From positions 3,706,801-3,770,800 of the forward strand of contig JAJEKV010000023.1 in assembly GCA_021234155.1 (NCBI GenBank): a DNA stretch of 64,000 nt, written 5' to 3'. Position 1 is the stretch's first letter; every line of letters begins with the position of its first letter. The DNA comes from Isoetes taiwanensis (Eukaryota > Streptophyta > Lycopodiopsida > Isoetales > Isoetaceae). Position numbers and translations under genes: made by a program. Shown piece by piece: positions 11,958-22,802 of this stretch. The notes under the pieces are model-generated. The model did no database searches, had not been told where the DNA came from, and worked only from the letters and a program-made list of their open reading frames with translations.

Positions 11958-13080
11958 TGTTAGGATGGCCAAAGGCATTTGAAAGCCCCTTTTGTCAGTA
12001 GAGGATTGCTGCATTGTCAAAAGAGAGGGGATGCAAAATGCATTAGATGTGGCATGGGTTGTTATAGTAAAGATTTTTTTCCCAATCACAAATATCTTTG
12101 GAATAGCTCCAAATCAACTAATCAAACATCAATTTCAACTGGTTCAGTGGGTAGATGGGATGAGGAGGTTAACCCTCCCCTCAAGGGGATTATGGCAAAT
12201 AACCCTCTCGGGCCGAGAGGGTTGCTGCCATAATCCCCGAGAGGGGAGGGTTGACCTCCCTTAAACCGAGGTCCGAGCAAGTTCTTAAGAAAGCTTGTTC
12301 TGCCGCTATTACCAGTTTGTTGTTTCTGGCAATTCCTTTGTATTTGGTTTCTTTTTTTACTTCCAAAATGCTGCATTGAATGGATCACCATCTCTGGAGC
12401 TATGGAATTGCAACATCGTTACTCCCAGATGTGGTTTAGACTCCTTAGTATCCTGTTTGGGTTCAAGCCTGTCGTCCGAGTTTCCCCTGAAACGAAATGA
12501 AGAAGACGATTTCGGAAGGATATGAAGTGATCGCAAAGAAAAAGTGCTCCAAATCTACAAAATCAAACAACTGGAGTTCCCTTTACTGGGCTTTTGCATT
12601 TCTGCAGCATAATCTGCCCTGCATTCTTTTTCCAACCACATCCGACCTCTGTAAACGACTTCGAGCTTATTCTACTCCGATTCCATAGCCATAACCATAG
12701 TTTTTTTTCTGCATGGCTTTGGTCCCTGATTGAACAACCCTTTCTAACAGGTATTTTGCCGATTTTTTCACAGGCCTTGCAGAGCAAAAGGCCCATTCTA
12801 TTCTATGGAAAAACATGGTTCAAAACAGGGCACTTATGCAGCAACAAATATGCCGGAACAGATATGCTGGAACAGAGCTTGAAACAGAGCTAGTATCTAT
12901 TGTTGAAAAGAATATTTGCGAGATTATCAGGATAATCACTAGAATATTCTTCAAAAGCGAATATTCTGATGTTATGGAAAATAATCTCACCTTGATCCAA
13001 CGATAGGCAACAATCGGATTGATAGAACTTGCAAGGGCCGCAGTTTAAAGAGCTCTTCTAGTAGCTATATCACCTATCTA
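11958..13080 (+). repeat. Possible 3' LTR after the gypsy tail; end not defined
   Basis: The segment begins TGTTAGGATGG immediately after a polypurine tract. No second copy is in the window, so the right end is a guess. It contains the hairpin at 12164-12259 and several short unrecognised frames. From about 13080 to 13590 I see no gene and no repeat. Confidence 0.3.
12164..12259. repeat. Long near-perfect inverted repeat (hairpin), about 48 nt per arm
   Basis: The left arm (12164-12211) and right arm (12213-12259) pair over almost their full length around a single central G. Matching words include GGAGGTTAACCCTCCCCTC versus GAGGGGAGGGTTGACCTCC, GGGGATTATGGCA versus TGCCATAATCCCC, and CCCTCTCGG versus CCGAGAGGG. 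Only a few mismatches and small bulges are present. A transcript through it would form a long stem. Confidence 0.85.
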
Positions 13081-13597
13081 ACCATTAATTGTAGCAGAAC
13101 GACCATACTAGAATGGAGAGAGAAACCTCACAGTCTCGGTTTCCTGTTGTTTTCAATGCCTCTAAAATGAATAGTTGGAGGCATATTTTTGGAATCCAAG
13201 TTTGCGACAACCTAAAAACAAAGGTGCATACGCACAATGAGTGTAGATTACAACTAGAAAGCATTTATTGATTTTACTTTTAATTCTTCTACTAGAAATT
13301 TAAGGCTATATATCTTTAACCGACAAGCTTTCTGATCCATTCGATCCCCACCGTTGATTCAAGAACTGTGATATGTCATATCAGGCAGTTACAATCTTCG
13401 TAACAGCCAAGGGCGCGTATCTTTCCATGCTGATAATCCAGACTGGAGCTGCCTAGGAGCTGATAATCTAGGATGAGAGTTGAATGCAGCTCTAGAAGGT
13501 ATCAAAGCTCTGACGTGGGTGTTGATAATCTAGCTGTGGCTGAGGAAGCTTGCCTGCCAGTTAAAGGGAATAACCACCCTACTTGCTCTGTACAACA

Positions 13598-13604
13598 TAT
13601 AAAG
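13598..13604 (+). promoter_or_regulatory. Candidate TATA box upstream of the F-box/LRR/ankyrin gene
   Basis: TATAAAG lies in an ordinary promoter-like stretch about 1 kb before the start codon. A possible leader exon follows: an ATG at 13708 opens a short frame ending in a good donor (CAG then GTAAGC at 13782). Acceptor-like sites precede the main start (TTTGCACAG near 14420, TACTTTCAG near 14518). I infer a spliced 5' UTR with an upstream ORF. Confidence 0.3.
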
Positions 13605-14587
13605 GGGCTCGCCCCTCTATGCTCGCCCGTTTATTTGTTGTACGAGCCCTGCAAGGTGTGCAATTCTAGCAAGGAAGAAGATCCTTTGGGTTTAATCCGA
13701 TAAAACATGGAAACCGGGGATAGAGTTATGTCTGTGGAATGGAATTTGGCACTGCGATTCCGCTCAACGAGTCACCTCCAGGTAAGCCCCCGGTTACCAT
13801 GTTGTGGCGTCCTGGAACTGCATCGCTGATTCTAGGACCCGCTCCCGGCTCTCGCCAATTGCGGAACACTCGGGAACAGCTCCACAATTTCCATGCCGCC
13901 ATACAAGAAGGGTTCAACATTCAACAAAGTAAGCTGCACAAAACAACCTTCCAAAGCCCCCTTTACTCCGTCCTTGAATCTGAGTCCGTTAAAATTGTTC
14001 CCCTTTACCCCGCCATCTGGACCGTCCAAGGCGGCATATTCCCATTCCATCCTGGAAACAGGTTGCCGGATAATTGGCCTGAAGTGGGATTGATGCATCG
14101 GAGACGTGAACAAGAAATTGAAGCCATGGCGCAAGTGCGCGGTCGTCTACCAACGCATTGAATTTTTCTTCGTTTGAGGGCCTGCATAGGCCTACTTCCA
14201 TGATTTCCCTATGAGTATGTATTGATTCTACAGTTTAAAGTATGTGCTGATTCTGCTAATCTAGGGCATCATTGATGATGCTGAACAGATTAGGTCTGTA
14301 GGTCGCATGAACAAGGCTTCTCCTGAAAAACATTGGTGAAGTTTTCTTGCTTGTCACGAACATACATGTCTCTGTACTGCTGCTTGCCAAACCGTCTCTT
14401 GCATTTCTGTCTTTGCACAGAGGCAAGTGGTTGCATTGTTATAGTTATCCCAGAAGATAGGCAGAACCATTTGTTGCAAGAAGTCCATTTCTGCAATTCA
14501 ATTGAAATGTACTTTCAGGAAGGAAGGTTCAGAGAGTCAATCGATGATGCACTCAATTCTGTAACTTAACACGGCTTTGTAGATTAA

Positions 14588-16796
14588 ATGGATCGTTCAG
14601 AAGGTACATTTGATCATGTTGAAGGGTCTTCTTGTATACAATTGACTGATCTGCCATCTGCACTATTGATCACCATCTTGGCTGCAATTACGGATCCTGT
14701 GCACGTTGCGTTCATTTTGTGTACTTGCCGTCAGTTCCGTTCTCTTGTTGGGCATGTGCCATTTCAACTGAAGCTGCAGCAACCAGAAAATAAAATTTCA
14801 ATAGGAGATGGATTATCTAGGAGCGGATATGCTGCACAACCAGTTGGTTCCTGGGAAAGGGCTGCCCTGGCAGGGATTAGACTGGAGATGATTTCTACTA
14901 GGTCACTTGATCTAAGTGGGTGTTCTATCTCTGATAGCGATGTAGCTTGTGTGTTGGCTGATTTGAAATTGGAATACCTGTATTTGGATGGCTGTCAGAA
15001 ACTGTAAGTTGCTAAAATACTCAGCAAGATTTATGTTTTTGGTTTGCATGGAATTCTATGCTGTTGATCTATTTGTACATGCATTTTTTGAAAATCATAT
15101 GCAGAGAAGTAATTTCTCTGCAAGTTAGTAATATTTGTGTGTTTGCAGAACTTCATCCGTAGCAGATACTCTTGCACTACATGTTAGATCTGCACCAAGA
15201 TCAGTAAGTCTTCAACGTTGCTTTCGGATTGGGCCAGCTGCAGCAGGAAACCTGATTGTTGCAGCTGGAATTGATGGTTCCCAACTGGACTGCATTCTTT
15301 TAAGTCATCTTGATAAGCTGAATTTTCCTGGGGATTTTTCTTTAGTGGAATCCAGTATAGGAGATATTAGGGAAATAGATGAACTGTTACCATCTTTAAG
15401 ATACACTGATCATAGATTGGGTGCTGGACTAAGGACACTTGCACTCCATAATTGTGAAAGCATTGGCACTTTTGAGCTGGCTATTCTGGTAAGTCTACTT
15501 TATTTTGTATATTTTGCTCTATATATATGATGTCAATGTATGATGGTGATATTTAATGCAGGCAACATCATGCCCATCGTTGATAGTAGTTTCATTAGGA
15601 GGCTCATTTCATGGTCTAGGCCTAGGCATAAGAGAAGACCATCATGACGATGTAGTCGCTTCAGCTGTTTCCTCTCTGCTGAGGATGTCATGCCTATTAA
15701 AGGGTCTGCACATTTTAGAATTGACATTCTTCACGGTGCATGTCATAGAAATTTTGAGGTAAAAATTAACTAGCTGGATAAATGCAATGGTTTGTTTCTT
15801 GCATGATGCCCATTGCTGGTTGCAATGCAGGAAGCATATACGAAGAGGTGTTTGTGTTTGGGATTTAAGTGATAGAACTTCTGTTGCAGAAGCTGCAAAT
15901 TTCACAGAGACATTAGAATGCAATGATGGTGCAAAGTTGGCACTTTCAGCAGCAGTGCATTGTTCAGATATTCGTAGGAAGACCCCGTTACATATTGCTG
16001 CCATTGCGAATGATGAGAACATGACAGCAGACTTGTTGATTATCAATCCAAAAGCAGTAGGTTGGAAGGATTCTGCAGGTGCCACTGCATTATTTGTGGC
16101 GGCGGAATGTGGTTATGCTGCTGTTTGTAAACAATTGTTAAAGAGATGTGCTGATGTGCTTGTAAGTAATAGGTCTGGAGAAACCCCTATATATATTGCT
16201 GCCCTTCGAGGTCATGAGGAAGCAGTCAGTGTTATGCTATCCTTCTGTCAAGTGCATAATGTGAACTGGCAAGATGCTGCTATGTATTGTAAGCCCATGT
16301 TTCTGCGATCATGTTTGTGACTGGTGCATAAATGTCATCTGTTTCTATGCATGAAGTATGACATGTGAAATATAATGCAGATTTTGATGAGTTGACAATA
16401 TAACCTTGTATGATATGTAATGCAGGTGATGGGTGGACGCCATTAATGGCAGCGGCAGTTGCTGACAGGCAGGAGGTGGCAAAAGTTTTATTTCAGGCAA
16501 TCGGGTATGATCGCGACCTTTCAAATTATGCAGATGTTGACAGTAAGGTTTGCACAAAACTGCTAGATGCAAAAAATCGATATGGACAAACTGCACTTCA
16601 TATTGCTTCAAGACGGGCGTCAACATGGTTTGTGACAAGCCTTCTCCAAGCTGGCGCGTCCGCTAGCATTCGTGACCAGTATGGCATGAGAGCCATTGAT
16701 ACTGCTAGGAAACATGGCCATACTGCTGTTGCCAACATTCTGAAACAATGGGAACAACACAGAAAGCATCATCAAGTAAGGCTGCATGAGAAATGA
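14588..16796 (+). CDS. F-box / leucine-rich repeat / ankyrin repeat protein
   Basis: Five exons by GT-AG introns: 14588-15003, 15149-15488, 15562-15758, 15831-16288, 16426-16796. The sum is 1782 nt, 593 residues, in frame throughout. The F-box is at about 17-55 (LTDLPSALLITILAAI, CTCRQFRSLV). LRR-like segments span about 105-315 (SLDLSGCSISDSDVACVL, LEYLYLDGCQKL, LRTLALHNCESIG). Six ankyrin repeats span about 366-580 (KTPLHIAAI, GATALFVAAECGY, GETPIYIAALRGH, WTPLMAAAV, GQTALHIASR, AIDTARKHGHTAVA). F-box proteins dock on SKP1 in SCF ubiquitin ligases; the LRR and ankyrin parts would bind substrates. The start is firm: an in-frame TAA directly precedes ATG 14588. An alternative donor (GTAAGG, about 16776) lies near the end. 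No paralogue or substrate can be named from sequence. Confidence 0.9.
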
Positions 16797-16858
16797 TCGA
16801 CTACAGCCCTGAGATCATGAAGAGCGCCACTTCACATCTAAAGATAAAGAGGCCATAG

Positions 16859-17037
16859 ACATCTTCTATTTCATTAGATAAGGTAGATTAAATGACATGT
16901 TCCATTTTTTCATTATAATGTTTTAACAAATGCATATGACATGGGGAGGGAGGGGGAGGAAATGGGATTTCTTATTTCATCTTCTATTTCATTAGATAAG
17001 GTAGATCTGGATGGCATGTTCCATTTTTCATTACTAT
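16859..17037. repeat. Direct duplication in the 3' flank, period about 118 bp
   Basis: The word CTTCTATTTCATTAGATAAG followed by GTAGAT and CATGTTCCATTTTT occurs at about 16861-16912 and again at about 16979-17030, each followed or preceded by a GGGGAGGGAG run. It lies just after the stop codon, probably in the 3' UTR. The copies differ by a few substitutions. Confidence 0.7.
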
Positions 17038-17039
17038 CC

Positions 17040-18040
17040 TGGGGAGGGAGAAGAGGAAGTGAAGTCTATTCTCAATTGCATCATTCAAGATGATCTATAA
17101 GGCATTCAAAGTTGCGAATAGCATCATGTAGCACATCATCTTGCTTTTCATTTTCAGTGTGTAATACACCATCATGCCTCTTTCTTGCTAGCACCGACAT
17201 TTTCTTATTACACAACATTCTTTCTTGCTAGCTTCATAAGCGCACTCAAAATTAAAGCACTTTCCGCTGATTTTTATCGGGCACTATATGTATGTTTTTT
17301 ATATTCAAACGCCAAAATAGGAGTAAGAAATAAGCCACTTGTAAAAGTAAGATTGAACATAGTCACCATTCATGCATATATTATTATCTTTCGAAGATTT
17401 GGGGTGTATTATCATTTGGGGTGTCTATTAATTTTTTTTGGCCGTCCGATGCTGGCATATTTCACAGCATATGCCATGGGGCGGAATTCCAGCCCTCAAG
17501 TGCAAGTCAAGATGGGATCAAATCCCCCATATTTGACTTACCCCTAAGATTCAACCAAACCATTGGATAAATACAACATCTCGAAATTGGCAGTTTGACC
17601 AAATAAATAATTATGAGCCTGGGGAGTTGAACCCAGTAGAAGTATCCATGCTCATCCAAGCATACTAGGAATCCCACAAGAAAGATGCCTAGTATGCCTA
17701 GGGGCCGAAGCCCACTAACAAATCAAACAAGTCAGTACCAACACATTGTTTCAAAAACAGCATTGCAAATTTCGGCCACATTATACAGCAGCAGGCATAC
17801 TAGACATTATACCAACAGATTGAAGGGTTGATGAAAATAACATTCCACACAAATGTGTCAAAAACACGTGACAAAGAAAGCATTCATATACCGCCAAGCA
17901 TCGCCATGTCTTTCTAAAACGTATTGAACACGACATTTAGAACAAAAACAAATCTGTTATTCACAGAATATAAATCCAGAAGAAGTTTTTCTCAATCCAA
18001 TACACAAAAACAGAAACAAGAAGATCCAAAGACATCAGTT
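17040..18040. other. Intergenic, no recognised gene
   Basis: AT-rich DNA without a conserved frame. A plus frame at 17185-17547 is hydrophobic and of low complexity and probably arises by chance. Around 17618 the minus strand shows GGGTTCAACTCCCC, a B-box-like word, but no convincing tRNA or SINE around it. Confidence 0.4.
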
Positions 18041-18425
18041 CATAGTGGCACCACTCTGTGCATGCCTAATAAGTTCATCTAGTTGCCGTATTTCTTGCAC
18101 AAGCAAGACCCTCGCAAGGCTCATATGAGAGCGCAAGATATGCAACTCAGAAACGGGCACCCCCAACTGATCCCATTCCACAGCAGATATAGCATTCTCA
18201 ATTGAGGCATAAAACCTCTAAGCCCACCGAAAGCAAGCGCCAAGAATGCCGCAATCCTATGCGCCTCGGCCCAACTCGATAATGCTATTAACAAACTCTT
18301 AGCACAAAACACTGCCTCAGGCTCAGCCGAGAACACAACAGGGTCTGGATGGGATGCTTCAACAGCAGAAGAAATAAAAGAGTCAGGCAAAGACACAAAG
18401 AAGTTGCTCCACGCCAAAGAATCGG
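18040..18425 (-). pseudogene. Decayed ORF downstream of the Replitron-type relic
   Basis: On the minus strand a frame from 18417 reads AWSNFFVSLPDSFISSAVEA and AEAHRIAAFLALAFGGLR. After a shift near 18215 another frame continues as FYASIENAISAVEWDQLGV and ELHILRSHMSLARVLLVQEI up to a stop near 18045. The second part looks like an amphipathic or coiled-coil end. A splice-acceptor-like tract (TTTCTTTGTTTTTAG) lies just upstream, near 18455. Family unknown. It could be a later exon or second ORF of the same transposon, or unrelated. Confidence 0.35.
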
Positions 18426-18534
18426 CTCCCCATCATCTCCATATTTCCCGCAACTAAAAACAAAGAAAAGTCAAAAAAACCCAACTGTATAAATGTAGAG
18501 GCAACCAAGATCATCACCCAACACCATGGTGCAA

Positions 18535-19539
18535 TCACCCCTTGTGCATGGGGATGAAATCCACACCGTGCTCAAGAATGACAACATCATCACTGTCTCG
18601 ACTATAAGAATCATCATCAATATCTTCAAAGTTATTATCTTGTTCATCAATAGGAATGGCATCATCCCAATACCGCCCCCTCCCAGGCCCATTCCGCTCC
18701 ACATGCACAAAACTTCTTTGGCAGCCCAAACAAAATTGTCCTCATATCCGATGGCATGCAATGGGAAGGATTCAATAAAGCACCCTCCATGCAGCTTTGG
18801 GACATGGTGCTCATTAATGGGGCGATTGGAAGGGATGATCCAAGAACTGGACAACGTAAATTTTCCAAAACGAATCATTCTGGCCAGTGTAAACAACAAG
18901 CTAGCAGTCAATCTACGGTTCCCATGATAGTTAACAAAATGGGCAGCTCGATTCAACAAGTTTTTGTTATCAAGAACAACTAAGTTTTTCGTATCACCAG
19001 CTCCCCATCTCAAATACAAATCCTTACCTTTCTCGATGGCAGCCTCACTCACATTATGAAGATGGCAGACATAATGAACCTTTCCCACATCCTTCATACA
19101 ATAGCCAACCATACCCTCAAAACAATGAAGACGAGTGTTCTTCAGGGCTTTACACACCAATATCACACCAGGAAGCTTACAAACCCAATTAAATTCTTTT
19201 TTTATGGCATCATTCATGGCCCTAGGACTTTTAAAACGGGCTCTAAACACAGCCTGACAATGCATGATCTACAGTAGCACCACATTCCATGGCCACAGCT
19301 CCAGCAACACATCTCCGATTGCAAAATCCCACAAGACCATCATAAAAGCTCATGGGCACATCTTGCCCAGACAGACCTAAGGTGGCACTCACATCTATGA
19401 GATTTCAGTCCTGCTCAGCACAAAAATCACGACCATTCTCTTGGGAATTGGAAGAACTCAGATTCAAAATGTGGCTCACAGAACCAGGGGCAAAGCAACC
19501 AGGACTCTTCCCCTTTCTGGCTGCCCTCTTCATAGACAT
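18535..19539 (-). pseudogene. Replitron-type HUH endonuclease (replitase-like) pseudogene
   Basis: The minus-strand frame from 19265 reads HCQAVFRARFKSPRAM, LHCFEGMVGYCMKD, HYVCHLHNVSEAAIEKGKDL and TLARMIRFGKF, SSSWIIPSNRP. I recognise this pattern (HTFRGM-x-GYCMKD and the following HNVS block) from proteins assigned to Replitrons, eukaryotic transposons with an HUH single-strand endonuclease. The upstream frame from 19539 reads MSMKRAARKGK and later FYDGLVGFCNRRC, ending in VDH. The shift between VDH and HCQAVF falls where the His-x-His metal site would be. A second shift near 18715 moves into an acidic tail (FEDIDDDSYSRDSDD) ending at 18535. An in-frame stop occurs near 19408. The copy is inactive. 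Family assignment is from memory of motifs. Confidence 0.55.
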
Positions 19540-21180
19540 GGCAGAAAACCACAAACAAAAACAAAGCCACAGAAAACAAAGCTTACCTATCTCCCCTTCC
19601 AGAACACTCGACCTCCGCTCCCCCCCAACGAACCCGACCCCAGCTTATCCAGAACTCCAAAAAAAGAAACACCCGGCAGCCACGACACATCAGAGGAAGC
19701 TCCGCCATCCCTGGAGCAACCCAAGGAAGAACTCACAGTTCCGGCCAACCGGGCAACCAGACCTCCAAGATGCCCGCCCAATATTCTAGGGTTTGGAATC
19801 ACCCATGCCACCGTCAGCAAAATACCATTCCACATACGAATACCCCATTCACACCATTGGAAACCTTATGTTATAAATATAACATTTCACATTTCGGCCA
19901 CATTATTGTAAATTTGTTAATATGAAATCTCAAGATATTCCAGTCAAGGAGACAGATTTATTGGCGATGGTGAAAACTTGTGCATTAATATGAAAGATCA
20001 TTCATCTTAAATATCATCTTCATTGTCTTATTTTCTTTAGAGGTGCAACATCCTCAATTAAGAGGTGCTATATTTGGATGACAACTTTCCTTGGCATAGA
20101 TTACAATTCAGTAAGTGAGGTTGCAAAATATTTACACATGTTCACACTCAATGGCAACTCAAGCTAGACATTAAATTTTGAAGATAATTTATTCTTGCAA
20201 TTTCTTTTATATCATGGGGTACTTTACTATGATCCACCATGATGTGGGCATCTCTGCTCTTGAAGTGCTCACTAAATTTAGAATGAATTATATATACCAT
20301 GAGAACTCAATGGACAACAAAAGTATACAATTTGGACCTTTGCTTTGTCGCCTTCCGGGATAGTATTGATGGTTAGGAACACCCTTAGGCAGAAACGCAA
20401 GTTTAAACCTTGCATGTTGGTTAGAAACGCCCTTAGGCAAAAATGTGGGTTCAAACTCCGCATGTTCAAGAACATCTTCTGCACCATTAGAACTCACATA
20501 AATGCAGTGGGTTGTTTAGAACTAAAGAAATGTTCGTGGCGACCTTGGCCGCCGCGATAAATTTCTTGTAGAGACATAATTAATGCCAAATAGCATTGGG
20601 GTGCTTTCTCCACTATTTATCTATAGCTACTCAAACTTACTCAAACTTAGTAGGGATGATTATACTATGCTTGTGAAGCAACATTGAACATTGCTGTAAG
20701 CACCTTAGATACTTTAAAGCCTTTTTGAGGGATTGCTCCTTTAATCTCTCGACGATTAAAGCCATTGCAAACCCATTGATCACTCCTTGAAAAAGCTTTT
20801 ACATTTCTCGAAGGGGAAAGGGAATGGATCAAAACTGATTGTCAATTAATAGAAGCCTCATCATATTACGCATGGCTTAACGATTTTTGGCTTCAAGTTG
20901 CTTTGGAAAATACGAATAGGATGGCATCTTAAGTGCCATTGCATGGAAGCAACAACCCCGGATGCAGCTATTTGGAAGCCTGCTAATGCTTTAAATATTG
21001 ATCATCAAATAAAATTGTTGCTTATAATGGACTAGATGCTTAGCTTCTAGACTAGCAAAGCAGTACTGAGATATCTCTTCAATCCCATATATACAGCATA
21101 CTGAGCTTTTTTTTTCTGGATACAGGACAAATATCACAAGCAAGGAAATATAATGGCACTACAAATTAAGTTACCGAATG
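19540..21180. other. Intergenic, no recognised gene
   Basis: Plus frames at 19352-19911 are Pro/Lys/Thr-rich and overlap the 5' side of the Replitron relic; they look like shadows. A tandem pair of about 50 bp lies at 20371-20466. The remainder is AT-rich with no domain. The DAC gene ends at the right border. Confidence 0.4.
20371..20470. repeat. Tandem pair of about 50-bp units
   Basis: GGTTAGGAACACCCTTAGGC and GGTTAGAAACGCCCTTAGGC begin the two units. Each continues into AAA..TG/CAA..GTTTAAACCT or GGTTCAAACTCC and ends CATGTT. The GGTTCAAACTCC end resembles a tRNA B box, so a SINE fragment is possible but not proven. Confidence 0.6.
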
Positions 21181-21181
21181 A

Positions 21182-22211
21182 TCAAAATTGGTTTTTCCTA
21201 TTTTGCCTTTCTTTCAAGCGCCTTTTTTCCTCCTCAACCTGAGCTAACAATGATTCTAATTCTGCTTCGGGCAATTCGTCAAGACGTTTCTGCACACAAA
21301 TATTTGGTTCAGGACATTTCAGCAACAAGTATTACCTCAATCATTGTAATCTTACCTCCATAACTTTTTTTTCATAGTCTTCTAACTGCTTTGCATATGT
21401 CATTTCTTTGTTGGAGACACGGAATATGTAAGTTGAAATCCAGCCTATAGTGAGACCAAGAACCATAACTATTTGCACAACATTTCCAGCCCTTAAGGAA
21501 TCTACTCCAATGAACTGCAAAAATAACACTTAAAGGAATGTTATAATCGTGAAGTAAAATACTTGCCACAATGCTTATGCATAAAGATAGCAGCATTTCT
21601 ACTTGCTGATATAGTTTATGTTTCAGTGTATTCAACTTATGGCACATCGATATGTTTTGATATTCCAGTGCAAAGTAATTTCATGAAGAAAAAGAGTGGT
21701 TAAGAAAGCCTACCTCAAGTCCATATTTCAAGCCAACCCCAAAGACTATAAGCCCAATTCCAATGAGTATGACATCCTTCCTGGTGTAACCAAAGGGTAT
21801 CTGCAGAAATGATATGCTTCAATATTTCTTTACAGCTATTTAACTTCCTGATTAGGTAAATAATAGGAAAAAGAAACGAAAAATCCATATAGCATCAAGC
21901 ACTATACCACATTGATGCTTGGTATGGCTCTAACTCACACATTCTGTTGCAAAGAAAATTTATTTTAACCAGGTACATACCTTATCGTCAGATTGGGCGT
22001 TTGCGGCCGAATTCCTTTCGCATTTCACCACAGTTCCCACGCCCCGTTGCCTGCTTTTAATTGTCTCAAATACTTGTCCTTGAATTGTTAGACCTTGTCT
22101 GATAAAATGACGGATCCTTGAATTTGGCTTAGAAGCTGACAAAAAGGGCTGAAAGGAGAGCTTGCTTCGCCCCCCTCCGACTCGAAGAAACGTTACCATT
22201 GCCACGGCCAT
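21182..22211 (-). CDS. DAC: DAC-like chloroplast protein (DUF3007), cytochrome b6f accumulation
   Basis: Four exons on the minus strand: 22211-21981, 21800-21714, 21514-21356, 21289-21182. The sum is 585 nt, 194 residues, all GT-AG and in frame. Residues 1-60 are Ser/Arg/Lys-rich and fit a chloroplast transit peptide. The conserved core spans exons 2-3: IPFGYTRKDVILIGIGL (first membrane helix, about 86-105), GVDSLRAGN, then VMVLGLTIGWISTYIF (second helix) and KEMTYAKQL. The end is a charged helix (EAELESLLAQVEEEKRRLKE). Arabidopsis DAC, of this family, is a thylakoid protein needed for cytochrome b6f accumulation. A longer start at 22295 adds 28 residues; I prefer 22211 because MAVAMV begins a usual transit peptide. 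No damage was seen. Confidence 0.92.
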
Positions 22212-22477
22212 ATCAGTTCTCCAAAAACTTTGGTTTTCGTGGTTTTTTCTAGTGGATAATGAAAAACCACACCTCCCAACCTCTGAACTTAACAATTTCT
22301 CAAAAAAAAATCTGAATGTTCCTCCACGTCAAGATTCCATTTCTTGCCCCAATGGTTTTATGTATAGGGGTCTCGATGCCATACACGTGGCAGAAACCCC
22401 TTGCCTGGAAAATTTTCACCATAACAATGGCAGTAGAGGAATCAAAACCCAGGAGACATGGCCTTGCTCCAGCTCGT

Positions 22478-22650
22478 CCAGATCCAAACCAAATGAATTC
22501 AGTAAGTTGCAAGATTACTAAATATCACCTTAGAAACATCTGGAATCAAAAACAGAAATTCTGACCAGATTCAAACCAAATGAAAGCAAGAAATTGCAAG
22601 CTTACTGAACATGACCTTCTTGGAAACATATAGAGTCAGGAATAGAACAT
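22478..22650. repeat. Imperfect tandem duplication, period 87 bp
   Basis: CCAGATCCAAACCAAATGAA at 22478 recurs as CCAGATTCAAACCAAATGAA at 22565. The shared order continues through TTGCAAG.TTACT, A..AC.T..GAAACAT and a GAAT/AGAA end. The pair lies in the likely promoter side of DAC. Confidence 0.7.
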
Positions 22651-22770
22651 GTCAGATCTTGAAATGCTTAAAACTTCTGCTTCAACAACAAAATGCCTTC
22701 AAAATTGCTCTCAAATCTAAACCAAGATTTATCCAAAAATGCTCCCAGAGCTGCACAGAGGGGAGGAAGG

Positions 22771-22800
<30 letters not shown>
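22771..22800. repeat. Poly(A) run of 30
   Basis: Uninterrupted A on the plus strand, preceded by a purine-rich stretch (GGGGAGGAAGG). It could be a microsatellite or the tail of a retroposon. Confidence 0.8.

Positions 22801-22802
<2 letters not shown>

Noticed and set aside
17185-17547. 120-codon hydrophobic plus-strand frame
   Set aside because: AT-driven hydrophobicity without a conserved pattern.
19352-19911. Pro/Lys-rich plus-strand frames of 145 and 156 codons
   Set aside because: They overlap the N-terminal side of the HUH relic and look like antisense shadows.
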